Position numbers and translations under genes: made by a program. Positions 32,274-44,100 of a DNA stretch of 64,000 nucleotides are shown here, piece by piece. This DNA is from Chromera velia (Eukaryota > Sar > Chromeraceae), in NCBI GenBank assembly GCA_018398765.1, contig JAHBMJ010001217.1, positions 21,916 to 85,915 on the forward strand, in the 5' to 3' direction. Under the pieces are notes generated by a model. It was given only the letters and a program-made list of their open reading frames with translations, was not told where the DNA came from and did no database searches. Within the stretch, counting starts at the first letter, position 1. Each line of letters begins with the position of its first letter.

Positions 32274-35200
32274 ATGTACAAAGTGGACAGAGATCAACAC
32301 CAACAACACAAGTACCATCACAATGACAGCCGACACAGAGAACAATCGACAAACGGACTGTTGCATGCACCCTTCTGGGAGAAACCTTCGATGGGCCTGC
32401 ACGCAAAGAAGCGAGCGGGGGCCTATGGACTGAACCGCAACGCCACTCTGATACCACCCCTCGCAGGGCGCAGTTTTCCCAGAAATAGAGAGCGAGGCTT
32501 GTCCAACCTTTCCTCGCACAACCCAGCTCCGTCGAAACCACGCCCCCACCACGCGAACACATTCGCACCTTCCAGATTCGACACCCGGAGAACCCAAAAT
32601 GGAAATCGACACTCTGTCAATCGGCAGCAGAATCCCACAAAGTTCCGTCTGAGCAACTCCCAGATCACCAAGACAACCTGGGACCACGACAACGGATCAT
32701 CTTGCAACACCACTACACAATCAAACAAGTGTTGTTTGAACCAAGTGCAACACTTCAAACCAGCAGGCAAGGGTCCAATCCCCCAGGGAAGACCTTCAGA
32801 CGCATCTACTGTATGTCAAGTAGACCATCTAGACCCTAAAGGCGACCACGGCGGCCCAAGGGGAGGTGCACGCACACGCTCTCCAAGTAGATCCGCACAG
32901 CCAGGTTTGACCCCGACAGACTCCCCGTGTCGACAAAGAGAAAGACGGGAGAGAGTACAGAGGGCTGCACGACCCACACGTGCGTACAGTTCTGCTATTC
33001 CGCTGGAAGGGCCGAGGGCCCCGGAAAGCTCCGACGACTCCACCAAGGACCTCAAGTGAGTTCATTCAAGAATTTGTTAGTGCCTTGGGTAACTTATGAC
33101 TCCCTCTCTCTCTCCCCCCCCCTCTCACTCTTCCCCTCTCTCCCCCTCTCCCTCTTTTCTCTGCCTCTCTTTTTTTCTCTTTCTCTCTCTACCTCGCTTC
33201 CAACCCTTTCCCCCTCTTCTTTCTCCTTCGTGCTCAATTTGACTCCTCCGAAAACCAGACTTTTTTCTCTCGCAAAGCCTTTTTTCTGCCGCCCGCTCTA
33301 TGTCTCTGCAGAGCCCTGCTTGCTGCAAAGCGGCAGGCGAGGCCGTCAGGACGAGAGAGAGGGGGGGGCAGAGCGGGCAGTCAAGCTCACGCTCTGACTT
33401 CGCCTCTGGCAGGCAGGCGAAGGAACAAGAGCCTAGGTCCTCACCTCAAGGAGAAGAAGGAAAAAGAAGCCGAGCGACTGGAGAGGGAGAGGGAAAGGGA
33501 TCCACTGAATGGGACCATGACCGCAATTACAAATTCCAAAAACCATAACAGCAACAACGGGAAGAACAACAACAGACCGCCTGTGTGCTCTCTTGAAGAG
33601 GTCCGCCTCTCGATCGACTCAGTGAATGCATGCGCTTTCTGCTGCCTGCCTGCCGGCCTGTTCGCCCCTTTCTTTGCCTGCCTGCGAGCCTAGCTTCCAG
33701 TCCTCTAGTCTATCTGTTGCCCCCGTGTCTCTCCGGTGGTTGATGTCCAGCACGTTGCATTTCCTTGTTCATTCCCCGCACCTTTCCTTCTCCCTCAGGT
33801 TTCAATGATTTTCTCCTTTTCTCTCTGTATACATATACATATTTATGCCCTACGCGGGGGAATGTACTGGTGCAGGAAGTTCTGATTGCTTTCTGGCGTC
33901 TTCAACAACAGCAACAGGGCATGTCTGCTGCCCGACAAGCAGTGAAGGACAGCAGCACCGACAATGAAGAAACAGAGCACATGTCCCCAAACAGGTGCGT
34001 TGTCAGTAATTCAATCAGCTGTGTCGTATTCCGAGGGAGGGACATGGGGGGGAAGGAGGACGAGGGAGAGAGGCTCTTTACTGGTTTCACAGGAAGGAGT
34101 GCGAGGAACAGTTTTGCTGCATTGCATCCCTTCTTGTTTCTGCGTGTGCCTGCAGACCGCGATCGCGACCCTCATCGATAGACCGCTCCCCGACTGCGAG
34201 AGCAAACGGACTTTCAACAACTGGTCCTCTCTGTGTCCCGCCCTCAGCAGCCACCCACGAGACCGACCTTTCCTTGTCCTCCCGCATACAGACGGCAGAC
34301 ACGCCGACAGCCCCCATCCAGACACACACATCCAGTAGTGACACCAACAAACACGCAGCCGCCGGAGTGCCTCTCGGCGGAGGAGAGCCGTATGATGCCG
34401 ACGATTGTCACTGGGAGGAGGACGACGAAGCAGAGGAAGAGGAAGAGGAGGAGGAGGAAGAAGAAGTGGATCCCCTCGAGCTCACTGCTCTTGCTCCCAT
34501 TCCCATTCCCGTTCCCATTCGTCCTTCCCCTTCTCTTAACTCAAACTCAAAGCCCGACAGCAGAAGAACGAATGGTGTTGATGCGTATGCGGATTCCGTC
34601 TCTCACTGGGAGGAAGATGACGAAGACGAGGGGCAAGAAGGAGAGGGGGAAAGGGAGAACGGCAGCACAAGAGATCGCGCTCCTTCACAGCCTCAGGGGG
34701 GCGACCGAAGAGGTCGAAGAGGGGGCCGAAGAAAAGAAGAGGAGAGCAAATCGAAGGCACAAATTTTCCCATCCCGCTTCCCCTCGACTCGACATGGAGG
34801 AGAGACGGATGAAGAAGAAAATGAGCACGGGAGCAGAAGAAGCAGAAGCAGCAGCACGATCCGAACTTCCATCCATGCCAATCCCGACTCCGCCTCTTCG
34901 CCGTCATCCCCTGCTACTTCTTCGTGTCCAGAAACGGCCAGCTGCGGATGTTGGGGAGAAAGGTCAGTCATCTACTTGCCGCTTCTCTTTTTTCTCTGAC
35001 CTCTTTGATCGAATTTCAATTTCATCGCTAGTCTCACTTTTTCCCCTCCGGTCTCTTCAATTCGACATTTCATAAAGATGCCTCACCTAGCTGTCTTGTT
35101 GAAAGCACGGAAATGAAGGAGAAAGCAAAGGCAAGAAAGGAAAGGATCCGAAGAGTCTGCCTGCCTGCGAAATTGTGAATGCGAGGGGTACTGGTCGACG

Positions 35201-37390
35201 CGACAGAGGACACTCAGAGACCTACCGGCCTGCAATCAAATGTCAAGATCCGTCTGGCTGTCTGTGTGGGTATTTTCAACCTGTTGGTGTGTTCTTTCTT
35301 TTTGTCTTTGATGCCTGGTTGTTCCTCAGGTCTGTTTCGTGCTACGGGGCCCTGTCGTATTCAGGGTCTCGTCAAAGTTCCACCCGCATTGCACCCCCTG
35401 CTTCGGGGACTGCAGAGGGGGGATGTTGGAGTGGGAGAAGTGGCGGTGGGTTCGTGACAGGAGGATTTTTTCAGGGACTTCCGGGGGGGATTTCTCCGTC
35501 AGAGGGTCAAATGGGCGACAAGTCATCTGCACAACTATCCCCTGAGGCCCCCTGGTGGATGCGCGCCTTTGCAACGGGCCCAGGCCCTCTGGAAGTGGGT
35601 GGGGTGAGTGCCTCAGATGGGAAAACAAACGAACGTCCGCTGACAGAGGGGCAGCAGATACTTCCCACTGTGCAGAATAAGGCAGGAGGAGGGGGGAAGA
35701 AGACAGGGGTGCGTCCGGGACGCCGACGTTCCGAAGAGATTTCAAGAGAGGTAGATCGGAATTCGTCTCAGAGAGAAAAGATAGACCGACACCCAGCCTG
35801 TGAGGGCACCCTGGCGGGAGGTCCCACAAACCTGTTCCCCTTTCCGCCACCCCCCGATCTCCGAGATCTGCGGCGCCGCACGAACGTGACAGAGGCCGTC
35901 GCCCTTTTATCGTCTCAATCAAGTGACTCTTCCTCTGCCTCAGAATCCGACCATTCTCCCCTCTTTGCCCCGCAGCAGAAGCCAACAGTAGATAAGCACA
36001 AGAAGGAAAAGAAGGAAAAAATCACTGCAAACAAGGATAAATCCAAACTGAGAGCCGTCCGCAGACACTCCGACTCGACAGGTGCTGCTGCAGACTCGGG
36101 GGGGCTGAAACCTCGGCAGTACCGTAGCAGAAGTCTCAAACAGAAGGCACATGAGGGGGGGATGAGGTCCCTCAATCACCCTCCGCCTGCACAGCGCCCC
36201 TCACTTTCCCGTGGAGGGTCTGGGCGATTCAAGTCTCTTTCCTTCTCGGGTGTTTCTGATGAATTCTCTGCGCCTGCCCGAACGCCCTCTGTGCTTCCCC
36301 TAATTGAAGGGGGATCAGTCGCCCTCCCCCAATTACAGAACCGCACAATTCTTCCAACAACTAACAAAAACTTGCACCTCGGTCCTCATCATCGTCACCA
36401 TAACCGGAAGAGGGAAAAGGACAGAGACAGAGAGAGACAAGAAGACCATGACGACCGGAAGCCACACGCACACACACCCACTTGCCAAATGCCCCCCCAT
36501 GCCAACCCTTCCGTCTCCGTCTCGCGCCGCCCCCTCCAGACACGAAGTTTCCAAGACGCTGTACCTCTCCCAAGCGAGACCCAATCTGCCTCGTCGTCCC
36601 TTTGTGGCTCTGAGCCCTCGGGTCTTTGTTCTCACTCTAGGCGAAGGGCGTCTGCTGTATCGATCTCTGAGCAGAAAAAGAGAGAGAAGAAGATGAAGAG
36701 AGAAAACAGACCACGGGACAAAACAGAGAAAGAGAGAGATGGCGCAAAACCCAGGGACAGAGGGAGAGACGAGAGACCCCCCTCAAGCCCCATCCAAGCA
36801 CTCAAACACAGGCCGAGAGCAGCGTTTCAAGATCACAGTCCACCTGCCAACTCCCCCCCCCCNNNNNNNNNNNNNNNNNNCCCCCCCTTCCAAGCGCTAA
36901 GCTCTGCAGAGGCTCCTCCAGCCGCGAGGGCCCTCTCCCTCGGACCAACAGAAAGAGACAAGCACAAAGGCAAAGAGAGAAAATCAGGCAGATCCAAAGG
37001 AAAGGATAAAGCACGCCCTTGCGGCACTTCCTCTCGCGTTGCGCTATCTTCTCGTACTTCCTCTCTAGCTCCAGACTCCTCTGACGTCTCCCAGAAGAGC
37101 TCTGTGACAGTTTCCTCCTGCGCGCACACACCACTGAACAATTCACGCTCAATCACGTCTAGTCCCTCATATCAGGGCAGATGTGGACATGCCGATGCCT
37201 CCCCACCTTCATGCAAATCAGGGTGCACCGAGAAGGAGAAGGAGAGGGTTAAGGAAAAGCATTCCTCAGCAAAAGACAGAGATAGAGAGGAAGGGGGGTC
37301 CGAAGAGACCGACGCCACACCTCCGAAGACCCACATGCCGACGCCCTGTTTCATCAAGGTCAGTCGAATTTTGCTTCACTCATGCACCGC

Positions 37391-37428
<38 letters not shown>

Positions 37429-38283
37429 GCACAGACAAACCGTGAGATAGACTTTCCCTTTTTTCCCTTCCCTTCTTGATCCTCTCCTCTCCTCTCTCCT
37501 GCGGATCTGTCTCTGCCTCCCTCCCTCCCTCCCTCCCTGCAGGTGGGTGCTGTCCAGAGAATGTCTCCAGTTGGGCTCCCTCCCCTCCCCCCTGCCTTGC
37601 TGCGGCTCGGGTACATTTTAGAGGCAGAGCAGCCTGTTCCCCTTTTCCGGAGAAATGGGAGGAGACCGCGTTTCGCCTCTCTCTCAGTCTGCACAGACAA
37701 CGGTGAGACAGACGAAGCCGCCCGAGCCAAAAAGGAAAAGAAGGAATACGACGGAAAAGAGAGCGTGGTCGCGTCATGGAGAGGGAGAAGCCGAGCAGGC
37801 AACGACGGTCAGCTCGGACCCATGACTGCCGAGTCTGCGGACCACCTTCCCATTTTTGCCTACGGGGACGAGGCTCATTCTGATGGGGGCTTCGGGTACC
37901 CCTTGCAGGCGGGGGGGCTGGAGGGGGACGATGATGGTCTGTCCTCAGTGGAGGGGATGGGGGACTCTCTGTCTCCGTCTCCCTCCTGTTCGTATGTGGA
38001 CCCTCAGATCGTCAGGAGATGGAGGGATGCACTGGTAGCAGAGAGAGAGGAGGCAAGAGAGTCGGATGGGGAGTCGGAAATCGAGAGGAGAGCATTGGTC
38101 CGAGCGGGGTTGGTGCGAAGAGAAAGAGAGAGAACACAATACATTAGGGGGCAGGGAAAAGGCTGCTGCGAGTCTCCTGACTCGTCGGCTTCAAATGTCT
38201 CTAAGTCTGTTTCTTCCTCTTCTCTTCTTTTAGAGATGGTGCAAAGGAGAAAGGCACAGGCTTCGGCTGAGCGTCTTGCTTGA
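32274..38283 (+). CDS. Long low-complexity, probably disordered protein of unknown function (six exons)
   Basis: Phase-consistent GT-AG exons are 32274-33055, 33312-33600, 33876-33994, 34156-34962, 35330-37358 and 37543-38283, giving about 1,588 residues. The first in-frame ATG is at 32274, but a good acceptor at 32200 means an upstream exon is possible, so the N-terminus is uncertain. I recognise no domain. Exon 1 is rich in Asn, His, Arg and Ser. Exon 4 has a long Glu run and two copies of an HWEEDDE motif. Exon 5 is rich in Ser, Lys, Arg, Pro and His, with many KEK/RDR stretches as seen in nuclear or RNA-associated proteins. Exon 6 ends with a charged, helix-prone segment (PQIVRRWRDALVAEREEARE). 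There are no membrane segments. An AATAAA lies at 38510, about 230 bp after the stop. Exon 5 contains 18 Ns at 36863-36880. Confidence 0.6.
36851..36887. other. Assembly gap of 18 N flanked by poly-C
   Basis: Eighteen Ns at 36863-36880 stand between C runs inside exon 5 of the low-complexity gene. The reading frame is the same on both sides, which agrees with a gap length divisible by three but does not prove it. Confidence 0.97.
37391..37429 (+). repeat. (ACAG)n microsatellite in an intron
   Basis: About ten tandem ACAG units near the 5' side of the last intron (37359-37542) of the low-complexity gene. A (TCCC)n tract forms the pyrimidine stretch before the acceptor at 37542. Confidence 0.9.
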
Positions 38284-39390
38284 TATCGTCTTATCTGACA
38301 GACCGAGGAGATTTGTATAGGGAGGCGCTTCTGTTGATCTGACTGAAGAGAGGGAGCACAATTAAGGAAGCACTGTGGCAGGTTCATCGAATGTGTCGTT
38401 CTTGCCATCTTTGCCCACCATTGCGTTGTCTCCCTCCATGCATTTATTCATCATGGTAGAAGGGAAAAGAGTCGAGCGCAATAACACCTGAGCTCAACTA
38501 AGTGAGCTCAATAAATTAAATGGGAAAATTGACGTGCAGAGGCGGGAAGAAAAAGCTGACACAAAGGAAAGCAGAAGCAGAAAAGGATTGACTCATCCAC
38601 ACGCGTAGAGGGGGAGAGGGGGAGAGAGAGAGAGTCCCACACAGCTTACATGAAGACCCCTCAATGGATCGATGAAGACACTGAGTGATCCGAGAGGGAA
38701 TGAATACGTTCAGACTCTCGATCGATCAGAGATACAACCCCTTTCGATCTGTTCTCTCTTTTCTGCCGCCTCTCTCGCCAAGTACTGAGGGGCAAGAAAC
38801 CAATGTGCGTCTCTATACGGACATAATTGAAATGCATACACCCTCTTCCCAATATCCTTTGATCTGCTCCCCATACGCACTGTCTCCTGAATCTGCCCCT
38901 CATTCACTTTCACTCCCCTTTTTCCGGTTTCAGTACCTCAATTCATCTTTTTCCTCTCTATTCCTCTCAAGTCCCGATCCGGTACAGAGTGCAGTCTCAT
39001 TGATACTTATCGTCTGGCCGGTTCTTTAGCTGTGCTCAGGCTGCTACCAATGCACCTGTCAGTTCACGCAACTCACTTAGCTAATCAGTTATTCGTTTAA
39101 TTGATTTACTAATTGGAGAAAACTCTAAAAAAACTATAATTTACTATCACACACATGTGTTCTAAATAGTTCTATATATATAGTAATTAAGTTTTAAAGT
39201 ATTTTAAAGTGAATTTTATACTATATTTTGTTTAGGGTGGCCCCATTCTTCATATTCATACATATTCAACATAATGTCCTAAGACTTCTGCTAATATTAT
39301 AGATTGTTAGCTTCAGATGCTAAGGAATTCTGATCACAATCAGACAGATTGATTTAGATTAATTTCGAGGGTTGTGGTGTCGTTGTAGAG
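38284..39390. other. Intergenic spacer, AT-rich from about 39050; no gene seen
   Basis: No open frame here resembles a protein. Composition drops sharply to AT-rich sequence between 39060 and 39360, just before the inverted-repeat element. Confidence 0.5.
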
Positions 39391-39843
39391 CACACTATTG
39401 TATTTTGGCGGACAGTCATTCTGTCCGTTTTGCCGTGCCCGAGTTCCGCGCCCAAGTTTCGTGCTCGAGTTTCACGCTCGAGTTTCTTGGGCACCGAGGT
39501 CCCATTTTTCGGGCGTCAGGCGTCAAAAACTCAGGCACGTCGGGATTTCCGAAATCTCAGGCGCGCCTGAGTCTGGAAAGAGACACCTGAGAAGCACTAT
39601 GACGCAACTCAGTCGTCAAAAATCCAGATCTCAAATGCATCCACGAACCCTCGTTCACGATCTCAAGCACCGACAATGAGCAACTCAAGCATATACCGCC
39701 CACTGAAAACTCAGGCGCGCCCGAGTTTTACCGTGCCCGAGTTGGCCTTTTTGCAAAGGAAAAACTTGAGCGCGAAACTTGGGCACGGAACTCGGGCGCA
39801 GCAAAACGGACAAAATGACTAGTCGTCCGCCAGAATAGCGCAT
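39391..39843. mobile_element. MITE-like element with long terminal inverted repeats
   Basis: The left arm (about 39391-39485) and the reverse complement of the right arm (about 39755-39843) match over roughly 90 bp with a few differences. Shared parts include TTTGTCCGTTTTGC-like, CCGAGTTCC and CCCAAGTTTCG blocks. The 270-bp centre has no coding capacity and repeats related CTCAGGCGCGCC and CGAGTTT words. Length, inverted ends and lack of genes fit a non-autonomous DNA transposon or foldback element. I could not define a target-site duplication with confidence. Confidence 0.7.
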
Positions 39844-39927
39844 TATCGTCTTTTCGATCTTTTATTTTTTGCTACATTTTAGTGCCCGAGGGGGGCCTTT
39901 CTCCCATACAAGAGTCGCTTGAATGTG

Positions 39928-40704
39928 CTCCGTTAAGCTGTATCAAGGGGGCGCATTTCGCCTAATGCCGTATAACTGTTTCGCTTGCTTACGCAACATT
40001 GGGCGCACACCCAAGGGATTTAGCAGCCCCCACTATGCCGCATATGATTAGATCCTTCATCGACAATCTTCCCCCCCCGTTCACCCCAAAAAACCAGTAC
40101 GAAATAGTTCTTCCCCAGTAAACTGAGTTCACTACCCGAGCAGTTGATCGGCTTTATAGCTAAGGCGATGGATTGGAGAAGCACTGTCTAAAGCGGTGGG
40201 AGGGTGGGTTCCGGTTTGTTCGACGGAATTGTCAGAACGGACTATCGTCTTTTCTCCTTCGTTTGACTCCTCTTCAACTACTTAACATATTTTTTCTGAC
40301 TCATGCATTTTTCTTGATTTTTCTGAGCGCACGGCGGATAAAACCACCACCACTATTTTTTTTCGCCCGCGCGGGACGGATTTGACGTCCCCGGCTTTGC
40401 GCGTTGGTACCGCAAAGGCCGTATCAGGCCCAGGACTATATTTCCTGTCGGATCATGATTTCCGTCATTTGAACACACGGTTTTGCTCCGCAAGCTAGGC
40501 TTCGTCTTCCATTCAAACTTCTTTGCAAAAATCCTGATGGCTCCTAGCTTAGACTGTGGGACCCGTAGACATGACTAGATTTACGTCTTAATGAAGGGTA
40601 ACTCCGTTAAGCCATATCAAGGGGGTGCATTTCGCCTAATACCGTATATGTTTCGCTTGCTTACGTAACATTAGGCGCGCGCTCAAGGGATCTAGCAGCC
40701 CCCA
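39928..40704. repeat. Element bounded by about 100-bp direct repeats
   Basis: The segments 39928-40032 and 40612-40704 are direct copies, from CTCCGTTAAGC through TAGCAGCCCCCA, at roughly 85-90 percent identity. They bracket about 580 bp that includes the dispersed repeat at 40216-40512. No protein is coded. It may be a small direct-terminal-repeat element or a local duplication; I cannot assign a family. Confidence 0.6.
40216..40512 (+). repeat. Dispersed repeat, copy 1
   Basis: About 300 bp beginning GTTCGACGGAATTGTCAGAA and ending near AAGCTAGGCTTCG. A second copy in the same orientation lies at 57450-57757. The two differ by scattered substitutions and small indels, by eye about 85-88 percent identical. 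Open frames inside it are not conserved between copies. Confidence 0.85.
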
Positions 40705-41180
40705 GTCTGAGACGGGTCTCCAGTCTGAACAGACAAAAAACAGTAATACGTAGTTTGGTTAATCAATAAACATTTATGTTTATGATTTACCATTACTGAT
40801 TCATATCTTAGAGCGAATGAGATAGAGCTGAAACACTCCATAATGTAGCAACTGCATGTGCCTAAAGATGCAATAATTTATTGTTGCCAATAAATTTATG
40901 TTATCTTTTTTTACTTTGGACACTGCCTCTTTGATCAACTTTGAGGTCCTATTTCAATGGCGATCTACTGACTATACAAAAGAACACGCCGGATCCGTGT
41001 CTGCCATCAAGTCTGCCATGGATCAATTAGTAGAAGGAGAGCTATAACATCCTCTCTGCCTTTTAAAGATGTATAGAAAGAGCAAACGCTATGAGACGTT
41101 GCATTTCTCTGTCTGCAATGGATGCCTGGACACAGCAGCAGCTGCTTTTTAACTCCGCAAACAATGCGGCGGCCCAGAGA
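40705..41180. other. AT-rich spacer before the satellite array
   Basis: Mostly AT-rich sequence with no gene seen. The first recognisable satellite-like words (TTCTCTGTCTGCAA) appear at about 41105. Confidence 0.5.
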
Positions 41181-44100
41181 CAAGGGTCTCGCCCTTCTCT
41201 GTCTGCCAGAATGGAGAGATGTACAGAGAGAGAGAGCAATCTCTGCCCTTCTTTGTCTGCAAAGAAGAAAGATATACAGAGAGAGGGGTCTCTGCCCTTC
41301 TCTGTCTACAAAAAAGAAAGATGTACAGAGAGAAGTATCTCTCCCCTTCTCTCTTTATAAAGAAGAAACATGTACAGAGAGAGGGTTCTTACCCTTCTCT
41401 GTCTGTAAAAAATGAAGATATACAGAGAGGGGTCTCTGCCCTTCTCTGTCTGCAAAGAAGAAAGATGTATAGAGAGAGGTATCTCTGCCCTTCTCTATCT
41501 ACAAAAAAGAAGGATGTACAGAGAGAAAGGCAGGAGCCCAGGGGGCTTTCTCTGTCTGTAAAAAAAAAAGATGTACAGAGAGAGATGGTCCTACCCTTCT
41601 CTGTCTGCAAAGAAGAAAGCTGTAAAAAGAGAGGGGTCCTGCCCTTGTCTGTCTGCAAAGAATGAAGATGTACAGAGAGAGAGATTTTTAGCCTTCTCTG
41701 TCTGTAAAGAAAAAAGATGCACAGAAAGAGAGTTCTTTGGCCTTCAATCTCTGTTTGCAAAAAATGAAGATGTACAGAGAGAGAGGTCTCTGCCCTTCTC
41801 TGTCTGCAAATTAAGAAGAAAAATGTACAGAGAGAGGTGTTCTACCCTTCTCTATTTGTAAAGAAGAAAGATGTACAGAGAGAAGAATCTTTGGCCTTCT
41901 CTATCTGTAAAGAAAAAAGATGTACAGAGAGAGGGATCTTTAACCTTCAATCTCTGTCTGCAAAGCAGAACGATGTACAGAGAGAGGTGTCTCTGCTCTT
42001 CTCTGTCTGCAAAGAAGAATGATGTACAGAGAGAGGTGTCTCTGCCCTTCTCTATCTGTAAAAAAGAAGGATGTACGGAGAGGGGGGTCTCTGCCCTTCT
42101 CTGTCTGCAAAGAATGAAAATGCACAGAGAGAAGGGTGTTTGCCCTTCTCTGTCTGCAAAGAATGAAAAGATGCCCAGAGAGTGGGATCTCTGCCCTTGT
42201 CTGGCTACAAAGAATAAAGGTGAGCAGAGAGAGGGATCTTTGCCCTTTGATCTCTGTCTGCAAAGAATGAAAAGATGCATGGAAAGAGGGTTTTCTGCCC
42301 TCCTCTATCTGTAAAGAATGATGATGTACAGAGAGAGGCGTCTTCGTCCTTCTCTGTCTGCGCAAAGAATGAAAAGATATACAAAAAGAGGGATTTCTGC
42401 CCTTCTCTGTCTGCAAAGCATAAAAAGATGCAGAGAAAGAGGGGTCTCTGCCCCTTTGTCTGCAAAGAAGAAAGATGTATAGAGAGAGGTATCTCTGCCC
42501 TTCTCTATCTACAAAAAAGAAGGATGTACAGAGAGAGGGGCAGGAGCCCTTTTCTGTCTACAAGAAAGAAAGATGTACAGAGAGAGGTGGTCCTGCCCTT
42601 CTCTGTCTATAAAAAAGAAAGATGTACAGAGAGAGGGGTCTTTCCCTTCTCTGTCTGCAAAGAAGAAAGATGTACAGAGAGAAGGGTCCTGCCCTTCTCT
42701 GTCTGCAAAGAATGAAGACGTACAGAGAGAGGAATCTTTGGCCTTCTCTATCTCTAAAGAAGAAAGATGTACAGAGAGAGGGATCTTTAACCTTCGATCT
42801 CTGTCTGCAAAGCAGAAAGATATACAGAGAGAGGTGTTTTGTTCTTCTCTGTCTGTAAAGAAGAATGATGTACAGAGAGAGGTGTCTCTGCCCTTCTCTG
42901 TCTGTAAAGAAGAAAGATGTATGGAGAGGCGGGTCTCTGCCCTTTTCTGTCTGCAAAGAATGACGATGCATAGAGAGAGGGGTGATCGCCCTTCTCTGTC
43001 TGCAAAAAATGAAAAGATACATAGAAAGAAGGATTTCTGCCCTTCTCTGTCTGCAAAGAATAAGAAAATATAGAGAAAGAGGGGTCTCTGCCCCTTTATC
43101 TGCAAAGACGAAAGATGTACAGAGAGATGGGTCTCTACCCTTCTCTGTCTGCAAAGAAGAAAGATATACAGAAAGAAAAGTCCTGCCCTTCTCTGTTTAC
43201 AAAGAAGAAAGATATACAAAGAGAGGGTCCTGCCCTTCTCTGTCTGCAAAGAAAAAAGATGTACAGAGAGATGGGTCCCTGCCCTTCTCTGTTTGCAAAG
43301 AAGAAAGATGTACAGAGAGAGGGTCCTGCCCTTCTCTATCTGCAAAGAAGAAAGATGTACAGAGAGAGAGGTCTTGCCCCTCTCTGTCTGCAAAGAAGAA
43401 AGATATACAGAGAGAGGGGTCCTGCCCTTCTCTGTCTGCAAAGAAGAAAGGTATACAGAGAGAGGGTCCTGCCCTTGTCTGTCTGCAAAGAAGAAAGATG
43501 TACAGAGAGATGGGTCCCTGCCCTTCTCTATCTACAAAGAAGAAAGATGTACAAAGAGAGGTGTTCTGCCCTTCTCTATCTACAAAGAATGAAGATTTAT
43601 AGAGAGAGGGTCTTGCCCTTGTCCGTTTGCAAAAAAAAAAGATGTACCGAGAGAGGGGTCTCTGCCCTTCTCTATCTGCGAAGAAGATGTACAGAGAGAT
43701 AGGTCTTTGCCCACCTCTGTCTGCACAGAAGAAGGATATACAGAGAGAGGGTCCTGCCCTTCTCTGTCTGCAAAGAAGAAAGATGTACAAAGAGAGGGTC
43801 CTGCCCTTTTCTGTCTGCACAGAAGAAAGATGTACAGAGAGAGGGTCCTGCCCTTCTCCGTCTGTACGAAGAAAGATGTACAGAGACAAGGTCCCTGCCC
43901 TTCTCTGTCTACAAAGAAGAAAGATATACAGAGAGAGGGTCCTGTCCTTCTCTGTCTGTACAGAAGAAGGATGTACAGAGAGAGGGGTCATGCCCTTCTC
44001 TGTCTGCAAAGAAGAAGGACGTACAGAGAGAGGGGTCCTGCCCTCCTCTGTCTGCAAAGAAGAAGGATGTACAGAGAGAGAGGTCCTGCCCTTGTCTTTC

